From positions 3,224,001 through 3,288,000 of the forward strand of contig JAQFVV010012435.1 of assembly GCA_028023455.1 (NCBI GenBank): a stretch of DNA of 64,000 nucleotides. The letters run 5' to 3'. Each line of letters starts with the position of its first letter. Positions within the stretch are counted from its first letter, which is position 1. This DNA is from Epiperipatus broadwayi. Taxonomy: Eukaryota; Onychophora; Udeonychophora; Euonychophora; Peripatidae. A model generated the notes under the pieces. The model worked only from the letters and a program-made list of their open reading frames with translations. It made no database searches and was not told the DNA's origin. The translations under genes were made by a program, and so were the position numbers. Below are positions 36,761 to 49,671 of the stretch, piece by piece.

Positions 36761-37181
36761 AGGTGTATCAGAAAGCTGAACCCCACCTTGTATCTACAAG
36801 TCCAAGAATCAGGTTCTTAAATGCCCCTGGGGATTTATTTTGTCACTTGAGCTAACTGCATAAAAATGCTCTGGGAAAAGGCCAGCCTATTGTAGCTCAC
36901 TGCTGACTAATTTCATGTTATTAGCTGATTCTGCCAAAAGTCTGAAGATATATATCGATCTTTTCTTCTTCAATGAATTTTCGGAGCACCATCTAGGATC
37001 CATGACTGGATTACATAAATATGCCACCATGCATGCACCACCCTATTAGTCTCCAGTTCCAGATGAAACCTATAAATATTCATAAGCCATAATGTTCTGA
37101 TTCTACTAAGCAGATTTCTTTATGACATTTATTAATATTTTCATGTGTGCATCATTTTGCAATGCAATTATATATATATAT
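36761..37181. other. Unassigned stretch before the LTR element
   Basis: Moderate GC around 36765-37090 but no open frame or motif that I recognise. It ends in a TA run in which the LTR element is inserted. Confidence 0.35.
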
Positions 37182-39266
37182 TGTAACGATATATAAATAT
37201 GTCGTTACATTAATTTAAAATAAAAACTTAAAAGTTCGCAAATAAAAGGAAAAAACTAAACGCTAAAATTAAAATGTTTGTTAAACATATATATATATTC
37301 GCACAGATGCTAAACTTTAAAAATATTTTTTTCATAAACAAAAAAAAAAAAGTATTTGAACGTATTTTTTTTAATAAAAAAATACAAGATTGAAATATAA
37401 AAATATTTTAATAAAAAAATAACGTAAGTTAAAATAAAAACAGGTATTAATTAATTCCTGTAATCTGTAAATGGAAATGATTGTTTATTAATTATCTAAA
37501 AGCTGTTTAATTAAAAAGTCAGATGAAAGGTTAGATAAGAGAAGAAAGAGATTTTAGCTTGACCAATGGAAGCAAATAAAGGCCTGGACCATAATGAAAA
37601 AACAGAACAGTGACGTTTTTGTTCATGGAATCCATAGGAGGACTATAAAAAGAAAAAATATTGAGTTCCAGTTTTTTTTTTCCAACTTGATTTTGGTGAG
37701 TCTGGCGACAAGACGCCCTTGTTGTCCTCACTCACTTATTTTAAAAATGCAAAGACTGTGATACCAGAACAGAACCAGCTAATGCTACCTCCAAAATATC
37801 AGACCGGTCTTCCAGGAAAGTCTCCGTGGGAATTGCCAACGGGAACAGGGACTCTTCTACCGTAAGCAATAGAACTGAACAATTGTTAAAATCATAATAT
37901 TAATTAAGAACTTTAAAGATTGATAAGTTAATTTAAATTTTATAAAAAGAACTTTTCTCTGACTTATGTGTCAACTCAATTGATAATGTGTAATTTTATA
38001 TATGTTTGCGTTTGATAAAAAAAATCATTTCCATTTATTATTTATTTGTATTAATATTTATTGTTTAAATTTTAAATGAGGAAATTTAAGGTTGGGTATA
38101 GACGTTGCATAGATTCGTTAGCGGTTGATAATGTTGTGGTTTTCACATTCGATTAGAATATATGTCAACGATATCACTGCAAGCATCTTACGATGAATGC
38201 TAATGGGATTTGTATATTCCCTATGCAAGTGACGTTTATCGATGACTTTGTATTTTGATCGGTTGTGTTTAATTTGGAATGTTTTTGACCGTGGAATCTG
38301 TGCAGCTGATCTGTACTCAACATTTTAAAACAAATTTTATAAAATGCATTTGTGCGAACGTATTTAAATGTTAAATTTAAGTCGGGCGTGAATGGCTATA
38401 TAGTTTTGTAAAGTTATATTAAGGGAGGGTAATCTTAGGTTATTCATTTCGTAGTTGAATTGGTTCAATGGATTGGATATATTTGTGTAATTAGTAGATG
38501 TAGTATGAGGTCCGCTACGGGCAGGATTATAGATATACGCCACACACCCTCTGTTTGCCTATGGATGGGTTTGTAAGTCGGCAGAAGACCGCAGTCCATT
38601 CCTATGGAGTTTTTTGTTTATTGTTCTACTTGCCAACAGATGTCACATTCCTGTTGGTGGAGAGTCAATGTCTTCTCTATTTCTACTTATTGTTCAGATG
38701 TACTTTCCTGACAGTATAGTATTTTGTGTTGTCGTATCATGCTACATTGAATACATGAATGTATCAGATGGATTGGCGCCAGTTTGGTTGCGAAATTTGT
38801 TGCCTAAGGTTAAATCAGGGAAGAATATTTTCTTTTCAAATGCAGATCTATGTAGTCTATTCATACTTGACTATCTAAATAAAATATTAAACTCATTATT
38901 TGAAATTTACTTAAATGTACAATTAAAGAGTAATATAAAAAATCTAAAAATGTTAAACTTATTCCTCAAAATTTAAATGTTATTTTATATGTGCATAAAT
39001 AAATATTTTTATGTGTTAATTTCTGGCAGTGGCTTTTATTCTTTTATATTTAAGATATAAAATTTATAGATTTTTATCTCTGCGTCTCCGCTGAGCTAGT
39101 GACTTGGGCTAACGATCGGAATATTTAAATAAAGTGGAATCTTAACAGCGCGTATCTGCCTACTTTATAAATTTTTCTAGGCTCAAATGCCTAGATGGCG
39201 CCCTGGTAGTTGCAGATATTGTTTTTGCGGTTAGATTCGATCTTCACTTTCATTTTGATCGTTATA
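37182..39266 (+). repeat. 5' LTR of the non-autonomous element
   Basis: It begins TGTAACGA and ends TCGTTATA (TG...TA rather than TG...CA). A TATA box lies at 37644-37650 and an AATAAA at 39128-39133, which set the U3-R-U5 direction as plus. The small open frames inside (37531-37731 minus, 38614-38976 plus) are not conserved in the solo LTR, so they are not called as genes. Confidence 0.85.
37644..37650 (+). promoter_or_regulatory. TATA box of the 5' LTR
   Basis: TATAAAA about 460 bases into the LTR. The same box is kept at 40429-40435 and 43494-43500 in the other two LTRs, the last being otherwise much diverged, which supports function. Confidence 0.6.
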
Positions 39267-39965
39267 ATTGGCGTCCCAAGTGTGGCCTTACCTCAGAGAT
39301 TGACCCTGAGAAGGGGAATTGATGATGATGAAATTTCCGATCTTTAATAAACACGAGTGCCCTGAGAATTTTAAAAGTGAATCATGCAAATAACATTTGT
39401 TGTTTTTTCTGAAATAAGTACATTTTTGTACTAACGTAAAGTTATAGCCAGATGTTTAATAAACCATTAGTACTTTTGAAAATAAATCATGCCCGTAGTA
39501 TTTTTTCTGAAATTAGTATAAATATATTTGTTGTATTGACGTGGAGTTGCAGTTTGAAGTTTTGTTTAAAAAGTGCTGCCAGTAAGAAAAATTGCGCATA
39601 TGTAGAGATAAATTCGAGGAATAAAAACTAATAAATAAAACATAATAATAAATATAAATCATAATTTTTTTAAAAAAAAAAGTCTTGTTTAAAATTTAAT
39701 CGTTCAACTTGCCTAAGTAATAGTTAAAGGTAGGAGAAATGAAACTTGGAAGGGAGGGGGCAGAAATTTAGCTGGTAATAGGGAATCAACAGTCAACATT
39801 TTTTTTTAAATCATTATATTTGTGTGTAATTACTGTTTTGTCTTGTAAAAAAAAAAAGTTTTGTTTTTGTGATCATATATAATCAATTTGTGTAACGTAA
39901 TTACTAACACTAAGTAAATTTTTTTTTTTTTAATGTTTTTTGTTTTTTGAGGAAGTTTACTGATA
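39267..39965 (+). other. Interior of the non-autonomous LTR element
   Basis: 699 bases with no coding frame. It contains imperfect internal repeats (a CTGAAAT[A/T]AGTA block near 39408 and 39512) and several T runs. GAGGAAG at 39950-39956 is the only, weak, polypurine-tract candidate before the 3' LTR. Confidence 0.6.
39269..39286 (+). other. Primer-binding-site candidate
   Basis: TGGCGTCCCAAGTGTGG begins two bases after the 5' LTR. TGG is the expected complement of a tRNA CCA end, and the rest resembles primer sites of other invertebrate gypsy-type elements. Confidence 0.7.
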
Positions 39966-42047
39966 TGTAACGATATATAAATATGTCGTTACATTAATTT
40001 AAAATAAAAACTTAAAAGTTCGCAAATAAAAGGAAAAAACTAAACGCTAAAATTAAAATGTTTGTTAAACATATATATATATATTCGCACAGATGCTAAA
40101 CTTTAAAAATATTTTTTTCATAAACAAAAAAAAAAAGTATTTGAACGTATTTTTTTTAATAAAAAAATACAAGATTGAAATATAAAAATATTTTAATAAA
40201 AAAATAACGTAAGTTAAAATAAAAACAGGTATTAATTAATTCCTGTAATCTGTAAATGGAAATGATTGTTTATTAATTATCTAAAAGCTGTTTAATTAAA
40301 AAGTCAGATGAAAAGTTAGATAAGAGAAGAAAGAGATTTTAGCTTGACCAATGGAAGCAAATAAAGGCCCGGACCATAATGAAAAAACAGAACAGTGACG
40401 TTTTTGTTCATGGAATCCATAGGAGGACTATAAAAAGAAAAAATATTGAGTTCCAGTTTTTTTTTTCCAACTTGATTTTGGTGAGTCTGGCGACAAGACG
40501 CCCTTGTCGTCCTCACTCACTTATTTTAAAAATGCAAAGACTGTGATACCAGAACAGAACCAGCTAATGCTACCTCCAAAATATCAGACCGGTCTTCCAG
40601 GAAAGTCTCCGTGGGAATTGCCAACGGGAACAGGGACTCTTCTACCGTAAGCAATAGAACTGAACAATTGTTAAAATCATAATATTAATTAAGAACTTTA
40701 AAGATTGATAAGTTAATTTAAATTTTATAAAAAGAACTTTTCTCTGACTTATGTGTCAACTCAATTGATAATGTGTAATTTTATATATGTTTGCGTTTGA
40801 TAAAAAAATCATTTCCATTTATTATTTATTTGTATTAATATTTATTGTTTAAATTTTAAATGAGGAAATTTAAGGTTGGGTATAGACGTTGCATAGATTC
40901 GTTAGCGGTTGATAATGTTGTGGTTTTCACATTCGATTAGAATATATGTCAACGATATCACTGCAAGCATCTTACGATGAATGCTAATGGGATTTGTATA
41001 TTCCCTATGCAAGTGACGTTTATCGATGACTTTGTATTTTGATCGGTTGTGTTTAATTTGGAATGTTTTTGACCGTGGAATCTGTGCAGCTGATCTGTAC
41101 TCAACATTTTAAAACAAATTTTATAAAATGCATTTGTGCGAACGTATTTAAATGTTAAATTTAAGTCGGGCGTGAATGGCTATATAGTTTTGTAAAGTTA
41201 TATTAAGGGAGGGTAATCTTAGGTTATTCATTTCGTAGTTGAATTGGTTCAATGGATTGGATATATTTGTGTAATTAGTAGATGTAGTATGAGGTCCGCT
41301 ATGGGCAGGATTATAGATATACGCCACACACCCTCTGTTTGCCTATGGATGGGTTTGTAAGTCGGCAGAAGACCGCAGTCCATTCCTATGGAGTTTTTTG
41401 TTTATTGTTCTACTTGCCAACAGATGTCACATTCCTGTTGGTGGAGAGTCAATGTCTTCTCTATTTCTACTTATTGTTCAGATGTACTTTCCTGACAGTA
41501 TAGTATTTTGTGTTGTCGTATCATGCTACATTGAATACATGAATGTATCAGATGGATTGGTGCCAGTTTGGTTGCGAAATTTGTGGCCTAAGGTTAAATC
41601 AGGGAAGAATATTTTCTTTTCAAATGCAGATCTATGTAGTCTATTCATACTTGACTATCTAAATAAAATAGTAAACTCATTATTTGCAATCTACTTAAAT
41701 TTAGAATTAAAGATCAATATAAAAATATAAACGTTAAATTTATTCCTCAAAATTTAAATATTATTTTATATGTGCGTAAATAAATATTTTTATGTGTTAA
41801 TTTCTGGCAGTGGCTTTTATTCTTTTATATTTAAGATATAAAATTTATAGATTTTTATCTCTGCGTCTCCGCTGAGCTAGTGACTTGGGCTAACGGTCGG
41901 AATATTTAAATAAAGTGGAATCTTAACAGCGCGTATCTGCCTACTTTATAAATTTTTCTAGGCTCAAATGCCTAGATGGCGCCCTGGTAGTTGCAGATAT
42001 TGTTTTTGCGGTTAGATTCGATCTTCACTTTCATTTCGATCGTTATA
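39966..42047 (+). repeat. 3' LTR of the non-autonomous element
   Basis: It matches 37182-39266 almost throughout. Differences are few and scattered except for a cluster at about 41664-41755. Confidence 0.85.
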
Positions 42048-43011
42048 ATATATATATATGCTAAATTAACTCTCCCACACACATTCTTACTCAGTGTAAG
42101 CTGAGATTCCTTCATTTATTAATGATAATCATATTTCAATAATAAAAGAATCTTTATTAATTAAATTCAGCCAAGTGCTATATTTTGTTCTTCTTTCTAG
42201 GGATGGACTTAAGAGTCATTATTTCACATTAGTGTTATTAAAATTATATTTACAGATATGATAGTTTATTAGTTATTGGCATATAGATCAGCTGCAATAA
42301 AATAATACATTAATCCATATATTTGTCATTTCTTAAATAATAAAAGATAAATCTTCTTATATAGATATATTAAAGTTAATAATAAATGTTTCACTTTACT
42401 ATCATTCCAATTAGAGTCTCTTTGTGTCTCCACTTTGCGATGCCAGCGGAGAGAGATAAATATTAGATCGGTATCATCGGTATTGTTGCTCATAAGTTGA
42501 TAGATCTGGAGAATAGACAAATAGGGCAGAGTTCATGAGTGTTTCTGACTTATGTATCTTGCACATGATTGGACTAGAGATACTTTTTTCTAGATTCTAG
42601 ATCTTGTTATATGAACAGACAAAACTGACTGGTACAATATAAATATAAAGTTGAAAGGAAAGGTAGAAATAAACACAGACAAAAAATTTGTAGATATTTT
42701 CTACATTCTTTTTAATAATCATAGAAAAAAGTATAAATAATTTTGAATTTAAAATAAAATTTATTATAAATTAAACATTGAACAAAGGTCTAATAAATAT
42801 TTTTATTGTATTCTGATTTTGAAATTAAAAAACAAGCATGTTTTATGATAAAATGTCTAATGATAGTTGTAAAAATTTTTATTATCTATTTTGAAATATT
42901 TTATTTAATGCTTATATACATTCTATTATATATTTTGAAAACTTTGTAGATCATACTTTGATAAAATTCCAAAGGATTAAAGTGAATTGAAATCAACTTT
43001 TTTCAGTCAAG
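42048..43011. other. AT-rich non-coding stretch
   Basis: Nothing recognised. Confidence 0.4.
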
Positions 43012-44929
43012 TGTAACGGAATATAATATCCCATCACATTATTTTAAAATGAAAATAAAAAGATAGTAAATAAAATTGATTTATTAAAAAGAAAAAAACT
43101 TAAAAACTGAAAAGTAAAAGTTGTTTAATATATATATTGTCACGCAGATGGAAAACTTAAATTATTTAAAAAAAAAGTATTTGAAAGTATTTTTTTTGTA
43201 AAAAAAAAAAAAGTAAAAATATAAAGATTGATATTTTAAAAATAGAAATAATGTTGATTTCTACAACCTTAGAAAATGGGAATGATTGTTTTATTAATTA
43301 AATGATTGTTCAAAAGCAAACTAGCTCTTGAGGCATTTAAAATAAATTAAATGGTCAGATAAGAGAATACAAAGAAATTAAATGACCAATGCAAGCATGA
43401 AAATGACAGCATGGACTATAACTGAAACATGAGAGGATTAGTGGCATCTTGCTTGTTGAATCCCTAGATTTGATGATACGAGGTTAAGAAAAATATAAAA
43501 GCAAAATGATTATTATAATTCTTATCTGAGAGCTGACTATGAATATGTCATTACAACTAGCTATATTGCAGATGTTCATGATGTGGAAGTCTGCAATAAA
43601 TTTAATTTTCTGGACAACCAGTTGAGGCCTATTGATGACAGTTCCTGACCAAGTGCCTGGCAAGTCATGGTTTCATTTCAAAAAAGGACAAAATCTATGA
43701 AAATGATCACAAAGATGGACTTCTAAATCGGCTAAATCCATAAAGTATGAACTCTTGTGTCTATCTAATAAAACTTTCCTAAAATTGCAATTAATTAATA
43801 GCTAAAAATAAGAACTCTTATCTGACTTAAAGAATGCAAATTCAATTGTTAATATTTTTTATGCAGATGTTTAAGCAATCATTTCCATTTCATTTTTTTT
43901 GTGTGTGTTATGTTTTAATTAAAATGTATTTTAATTTAAGTTGGGTGTAGATAGCTGCATGGATAAAAATTAATAACTATGTCTAAATTCATTTATGTTT
44001 AGTTTAAGGGATATTAATTTCAGACTATTTATTTTGTAGTTAGAACGATGGTTGTGGAGGGATATATGGGTGTTTATATCAATGTAATGTGAAGCATGTT
44101 TAGCATACAGGGCAATGTGCCCAACTGAATGCATGACCCCAAAGAGGCAGTCATATCATTGCAATGGGCGCAGATGTATTTCCTGCACCATTGACCTCTT
44201 CTAGCTCTGGAGGGATTGTAAGTCAGCAAAAGACAGCTCTCCCCCATGGGTAGCACTCTTTAAAAAAATTATATACATGGTTCCTTAGTCAGACAGATGC
44301 CCATTCCTGTTCTGGACATGGATCATTTCCTTCAAATAATATCATGCTGTCAGATGCACATTCCTGTCGGCATGGTTTTATGCTAGCTTTTTCATATTGC
44401 ATTGGTTGCTACTATATATATCTGGAAGCAGGCATTGGGTTGGCTACGAACTTTTAATCTGAGATTGAATGAATGTTTTGATAAGTTTTTAAATGGAAAA
44501 AACCTATGTTGCCTATCTATACTCAACATGCTAAAGTCAAATCTAATTTAAATATCCATCTGTGCAGTCTATTTAAATAGTAATTTGAATTTTAAAAAAA
44601 AATGTTAAAATCTAAAAATAAATGTATTCCTCAGTTTTAAATGTGCGTTAATAAAAATCTATTTGTGTGTTAATTACTGGCAGTGGCTTCTTTTATTTTA
44701 TTGTTCTAAATATTTAATATATATTTTGAGAATATAAATCTATTAAAACTTAGAAAAATGTTTAAATCTCTGCTACTCCATGAGCTAGTGACACTGGGCT
44801 GATGGTCATGATTTTAACAGTGCGTATCTGCCTACTCTATAAATTTTCTAGGTCCAAATGGCCTAGTAGCGCCCTCATATGGCAGATATGGTAAGACTGT
44901 AAATTTCATCATCATCCCCGATCGTTATA
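43012..44929 (+). repeat. Solo LTR, diverged relative of the 37182 element
   Basis: It starts TGTAACGG and ends ATCGTTATA, with CAAG directly repeated on both sides (43008-43011 and 44930-44933) as a 4-bp target-site duplication. Blocks of similarity to the young LTRs run throughout (TATA region, GCGTATCTGCCTAC, TTTTCTAGG, GCGCCCT). The target duplication fixes the family's ends as TG...TA. It is much older than the paired LTRs. Confidence 0.8.
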
Positions 44930-44933
44930 CAAG

Positions 44934-45010
44934 TTAGTCAAGAAAAACAGTTTTTAATTAACAACAGTTTTTAATTAACAACAGTTTTTAATTAATGTGT
45001 ATTTGACACC
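44934..45010. repeat. Three-copy tandem repeat
   Basis: A unit of about 17-18 bases (CAACAGTTTTTAATTAA) is repeated three times. Confidence 0.8.
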
Positions 45011-47179
45011 CCAGCTAATATAAAAGGAGTTGATAAAAAGATTTAATAGTTTTTACTAGTAAGTTTTTTGAGAAGTTGACAGTTTGACCAGAACAGTAGT
45101 TTCAATAGTTGATGTTTAGAGAGTTATGCAGGAGGATCTAAAGAAAAAAGGATGGCAAGTCCAGAAGCTGCTCTATTGTTCAATATGAAGAAATTTTGAT
45201 TCACATGAAGCCAGAGCCACCTTGTGTATTCACTAGCCTTCTACAAATGTGTTTTAGAAGGCAGTTTGCTTGTCTGAAGTTTATATGGGATTGTATAAAT
45301 GTTAACATTTACCTGATTATATCTTTCCTAATGAGGCAATTTTGGACTTGCCCCCATCAAGAGAAACCATCAGTTGATGAAGAATTAGTTTTACATATGC
45401 TCATGTCTATATGCAAAGAATCACAGATAAACATATTACATCATATTTATATAATGTGCGGCTGGTAAGTTCTTTTAAGTAATTCTTTAAAATGACATAT
45501 TTTTTAAAAAGTGAAATTTGTAATTGAGAATGATAATATTTTTAATCATTTATTAAGAAAAAAGCATTTTAAAAGAGTAACACCAATAAATAATTTTGCT
45601 TAGATTAAAAATCAAAAGTCAAGAATCAATTCATTAACAATTATATTTAAAAAAAAAAAAAAAATCAAAAAAAACAAATATTTTAGATTAAAAAAAGAAA
45701 CTTGCATGAGTATTATTATTAAAACATTTATCTAATTAATTTTTTTAGAGTACCTGTCAAAAACAAAAAAGAAACTTATGGTTAAAAACTGATTCAGATT
45801 ACTTTTATATATATGTGAAATTTATGTATATTCAACAGGGAATTAATTATGAAAATATTAATTTCATTTATTATTTTGACAAATATAAATAATTGATATA
45901 TCACATGTATGTGTGATTATATACATGTGCTTTGTGTAAACTTAGTATAAGGTACTTGTATCATTAAAATACAACTTAAAAATTTTAAACATGTATTTTA
46001 TATTATGGAAATTCAAATTCTGAAATTATTATGCCATATATATATATATATCAATGAGTGACAAGTAAACATGTAAAATTTAATCATTTTTTAAATTTTA
46101 TTAAATGTTAATTGAAATATATATATGTGTGTTGTATGTAATCTCATTAAGAAGTATTGTAAATCACAAGTTTTATTTTTATAGTAATCAAAATCAGAAT
46201 GCTTATATGTGTATGACCATATTCTAAAGATCTTAATTTCATTTTTTTATTGTTAATAAACTTGTATATTATTGTTAAAATTATTCCAGTGACTTAATTC
46301 AAAATATTTTTAGGATATTATATGTTGCATCATCTTTTGATTACAATAGCAATTATAGATCTTATGTTCTCTGAGCTAGATTCATGCATAATGGTTATAT
46401 ATATGGAAGGGGGTGTATGTTAGTGCAGAAGCATCCAGTTGACATTGTTCTGGTTTGGTGTGAAAAGTATATTCTTCAAAATTCATGCATTACATTTTAG
46501 TTTAGTCTCTATTAAAAATTAAGTTTATAATTGGGCAGTACATTAATGGTACTAATTGGCCAGAACATTGATGATGATCAGAATCTTTCAATATCACAGC
46601 ATTATTGTTTTTATGGTTATGTATTCTGATAAATGTGCACTTAGCTTGTGCATCCATCATAATGATTTAAATAGTGCCCAAAGCAGACAAAGGCTAAATA
46701 TAAATAGTTGGTCTGGTATATAGTAGAGCCATTTCAAATCCAGTCACCAGATTGACTGATTTATTTTGATTGTTAATCATTCATGATGATGAATGAGAAT
46801 TACTTACTCTTTTACTTATTTTTATAATTATAATGCTGGTGAAATTTATTTTATGATCATATCTATATAGTTATTATAAGGAGTTAATTGGGCTGATCTC
46901 ATGGCCTGATATCTCGCAGAGTTTTCATGATCTTTCATGCTTCTATAACATATATAACATTACATATATATTTTTTGATATTGCTCATTACTTTATATTT
47001 TATATTAAATAATTTTAATTGAAATATCTTGTTGAGCTGAGGTTAATGATGATTTTCTTTCACCCCAGGTTCACTTCATTTTTCCTTATCCAATTATTAT
47101 AAATATATATTAATAAAAATAAGTCACTTGTCACATGACCTATATAGCTTGCATTACCAATATGTAATATATAAAGAGC
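45011..47179. other. AT-rich stretch with one unrecognised 90-codon frame
   Basis: An open frame at 45196-45468 (plus) could encode 90 residues rich in Cys, Ile and Leu. It has no recognised domain or promoter context, and it is not supported as a gene. The rest is AT-rich with short TA runs. Confidence 0.35.
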
Positions 47180-47460
47180 CTGGTAATAGCTCTAAACAAG
47201 CTTATTTATTATTTTTTAAAATTATAAATGCTACAAGAGATAGTACCTGAAGCCTTTATCTATGATGGTACCCATCCCCAGACCAGTTTCAAGCTAAATG
47301 CTTGGCTTGAGTTAGTATTTTGAATCTAAGGTCCCAGCTCCTCACTGAAGAGAGTCATAGCTCGAAACTAGTCTGGGTAGGTACTATGTCTTGTAGCATT
47401 TATAATTTAAAAAAATAATAAATAAGCTTGTTTACAGCTATTAGCAGGCTTTTTATATAT
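47180..47460. mobile_element. Fold-back element with facing hammerhead motifs
   Basis: The outer arms (AGCTCTAAACAAGCTTATTTA near 47202 and its inverted match near 47425) enclose two ribozyme-like regions in opposite orientation, a partial one at 47271-47296 (minus) and a complete core at 47341-47381 (plus). It is a relative of the 18570-19150 element. Confidence 0.7.
47341..47381 (+). ncRNA. Hammerhead ribozyme motif with complete core
   Basis: CTGAAGA (47346-47352), stem II GAG/CTC (47353-47355, 47362-47364) with loop TCATAG, GAAA (47365-47368), palindromic ACTAGT (47368-47373) and cleavage triplet GTC (47372-47374). Stem I has about four pairs (CTCA with TGGG). All core bases match the consensus. 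Confidence 0.75.
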
Positions 47461-48044
<584 letters not shown>

Positions 48045-48177
48045 ATGTTTTGAATTGTTTAATAAAAATCAAACTAATGAAAGAAATATTTAAAAAATTC
48101 CATAGCACAGTATGATAAAAATGATAATAATTGGAAAAGAAAATAAGTAGCAAAAAAAAAATGGACAGTAGATAAAG

Positions 48178-48661
48178 AATGCATAGACCAAATATTTTTT
48201 TTTTAGTTTAGTTTATAAGTCAATTTAAATGAAGTTGTAATTACATATCCGATTGATTCATTATCCTAATAAAAAAGTATATATTATTGACCAATCTGCA
48301 TCATAAGCACTAGGACAACAAACAAAAATGAATTCATTTTCTTATTTGCAACATAATTATTTTGAGAATGTTGTATTAACACAGCTAGCACTTGGGAAAT
48401 CTAATCCAATCATTGCGTATTATTTAGCCCTATATAATTTTATAGAAATAAAGTTTATATAATTAACTATTATTAATGATTATAAATATTTTTATTTAAT
48501 TAGTTTCTTAATGTAAAGTAATACAAAACAGAGTAAAACAATAGACTGAAACAATTTTTAATTTTAGTTTAATCAAATTAACTTCCATCTAGTCTAAAGC
48601 TTTCAATTTGCTTTTTAAAAATAAATGAAACTGTTTGAAAGTATAGTGTAAATAAAAAGTT
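48178..48661 (+). repeat. Left arm of a ~480-bp inverted repeat
   Basis: It matches 52831-53305 in inverted orientation with scattered differences. Outer end GCATAGACCAAATATTTTT. It may be the terminal inverted repeat of a DNA element, now split by an RTE and a hammerhead element. Confidence 0.8.
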
Positions 48662-48721
48662 GAAGGTAGACCAAGGACATTTCATCTTTAAAATGTGATT
48701 TGTGAAACTGGATGTATTTAA

Positions 48722-48890
48722 ACAAAGCAAAACTCTTCATACAGTAGAGCCACCCTGTGCCAACCAAAGTAATCAATGGCTTGTGCATAAAATCCTTATC
48801 TAATGCCTACTCATCCAATATCCCCAGACTAGTTTCTGGCTTGTGGCCATCGTCAGTGAGGAGCTTTGGATCTGAGAGCACTGCACCTAG
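48722..48890 (-). mobile_element. Hammerhead-carrying short element
   Basis: The same unit as 9051-9219 and 53309-53480, in minus orientation. It contains the intact ribozyme at 48821-48862. One end is GCAAAACTCTTCATAC. Confidence 0.75.
48821..48862 (-). ncRNA. Hammerhead ribozyme, complete type I motif
   Basis: Read on the minus strand: stem I 5' strand TCCTCA, core CTGACGA (48856-48850), stem II TGGC/GCCA with loop CACAA, GAAA (48836-48833), helix III palindrome ACTAGT, cleavage triplet GTC (48829-48827) and stem I 3' strand TGGGGA (48826-48821). All core positions match the consensus and stem I pairs for six bases. Helix III has only two possible pairs with a two-base loop, so cleavage would be expected from a dimer. 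Confidence 0.88.
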
Positions 48891-49103
48891 ATCTTAGGAT
48901 CTAATGCAACCCTCCAGCACCCACCTTTTATATCTACTTAACTACAAAACTATGAGAATGAAATTGAAAACACAAAAAATATTTTCAATCTAAGCTCAAT
49001 AGTTTATATAGATATGGGTCTGAACTCAGTTCAGCACCCATACATTTTGGTGTCTTTGGCTCTTTAACAACCATTAATATTTAAATACTTGTAAAGTCTT
49101 TAT

Positions 49104-49250
49104 ACTTTAAGCTAGATGTAATTAGAGAGGATTTGAACCCATATTTTCAAGTTCTCTTTAGTCATCCACTCCATATTATACAACTGATACATTTGGCCAC
49201 ATACATGCAAAAAAGATAAATGATCTTCAATATATATATATATATTGATA

Positions 49251-49301
<51 letters not shown>

Positions 49302-49487
49302 CATGCTGAATTCAAACTTTAATGGTGAAGATTGAAGCCTGTCCATTAAAGTTTAAATTCAGCCTGAAATACCTATATTGGAGATCATTTATCTTTTTCG
49401 AATGTATGTGATAATGTGTATGGTTGTATAAGATGGAGTGTATGACTGAAGAGAGCTTGAAAGTCTGAGTTCAAATCCCCTCTAATT
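49104..49487. repeat. Inverted pair of tRNA-like SINE arms with internal TA repeat
   Basis: The left arm (about 49104-49230, minus) and right arm (about 49370-49487, plus) are inverted copies with B-box-like GGATTTGAACCC and GAGTTCAAATCCCC. A TA run lies at 49227-49300. Same arrangement as 1160-1487. The right arm's end (49477-49487) became the target of the RTE insertion. Confidence 0.6.
49477..49487. repeat. 11-bp target-site duplication of the RTE, left copy
   Basis: CCCCTCTAATT here and at 52733-52743 bracket the RTE element. Confidence 0.75.
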
Positions 49488-49671
49488 CATCATCATCATC
49501 ATCATCAACCATTATCAATCCACTGCAAGATGAAGGTCTCTCCAAGTTTAATCCATCTTCTCCGATCTTTAGCTTCTCTTCTCCACAACACCCCTGCACA
49601 TTTTCTTATTTCATCCATCCATCTCACATGTGGTCTCTTTCTGGGTCTTTTACAATCTCTCGGAATCCAGT

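Larger units (their letters stand above)
37182..42047 (+). mobile_element. Young non-autonomous LTR retrotransposon (LARD/TRIM-like)
   Basis: Two nearly identical direct repeats (37182-39266 and 39966-42047) flank a 699-bp interior with no gag or pol. A primer-binding-site candidate follows the first LTR at once, and ATAT lies on both sides as a 4-bp target duplication (within a TA run, so weak). The element must borrow proteins from another element. Its LTRs are longer than its interior, unusual even for non-autonomous types. The high LTR identity indicates recent insertion. A related solo LTR lies at 43012-44929. Confidence 0.85.

Noticed and set aside
37531-38976. 66- and 120-residue frames inside the LTRs, repeated at 40316-41730
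   Set aside because: They repeat only because the LTRs are duplicates. The solo LTR at 43012-44929 does not keep them open and they match nothing known.
45196-45468. 90-residue open frame
   Set aside because: No recognised domain, promoter or conservation. Kept only as a note in the surrounding stretch.
49237-49300. Possible CRISPR array or satellite in the repeat-rich stretches
   Set aside because: Only di- and trinucleotide repeats are present. No repeat-spacer structure exists and the DNA is eukaryotic.
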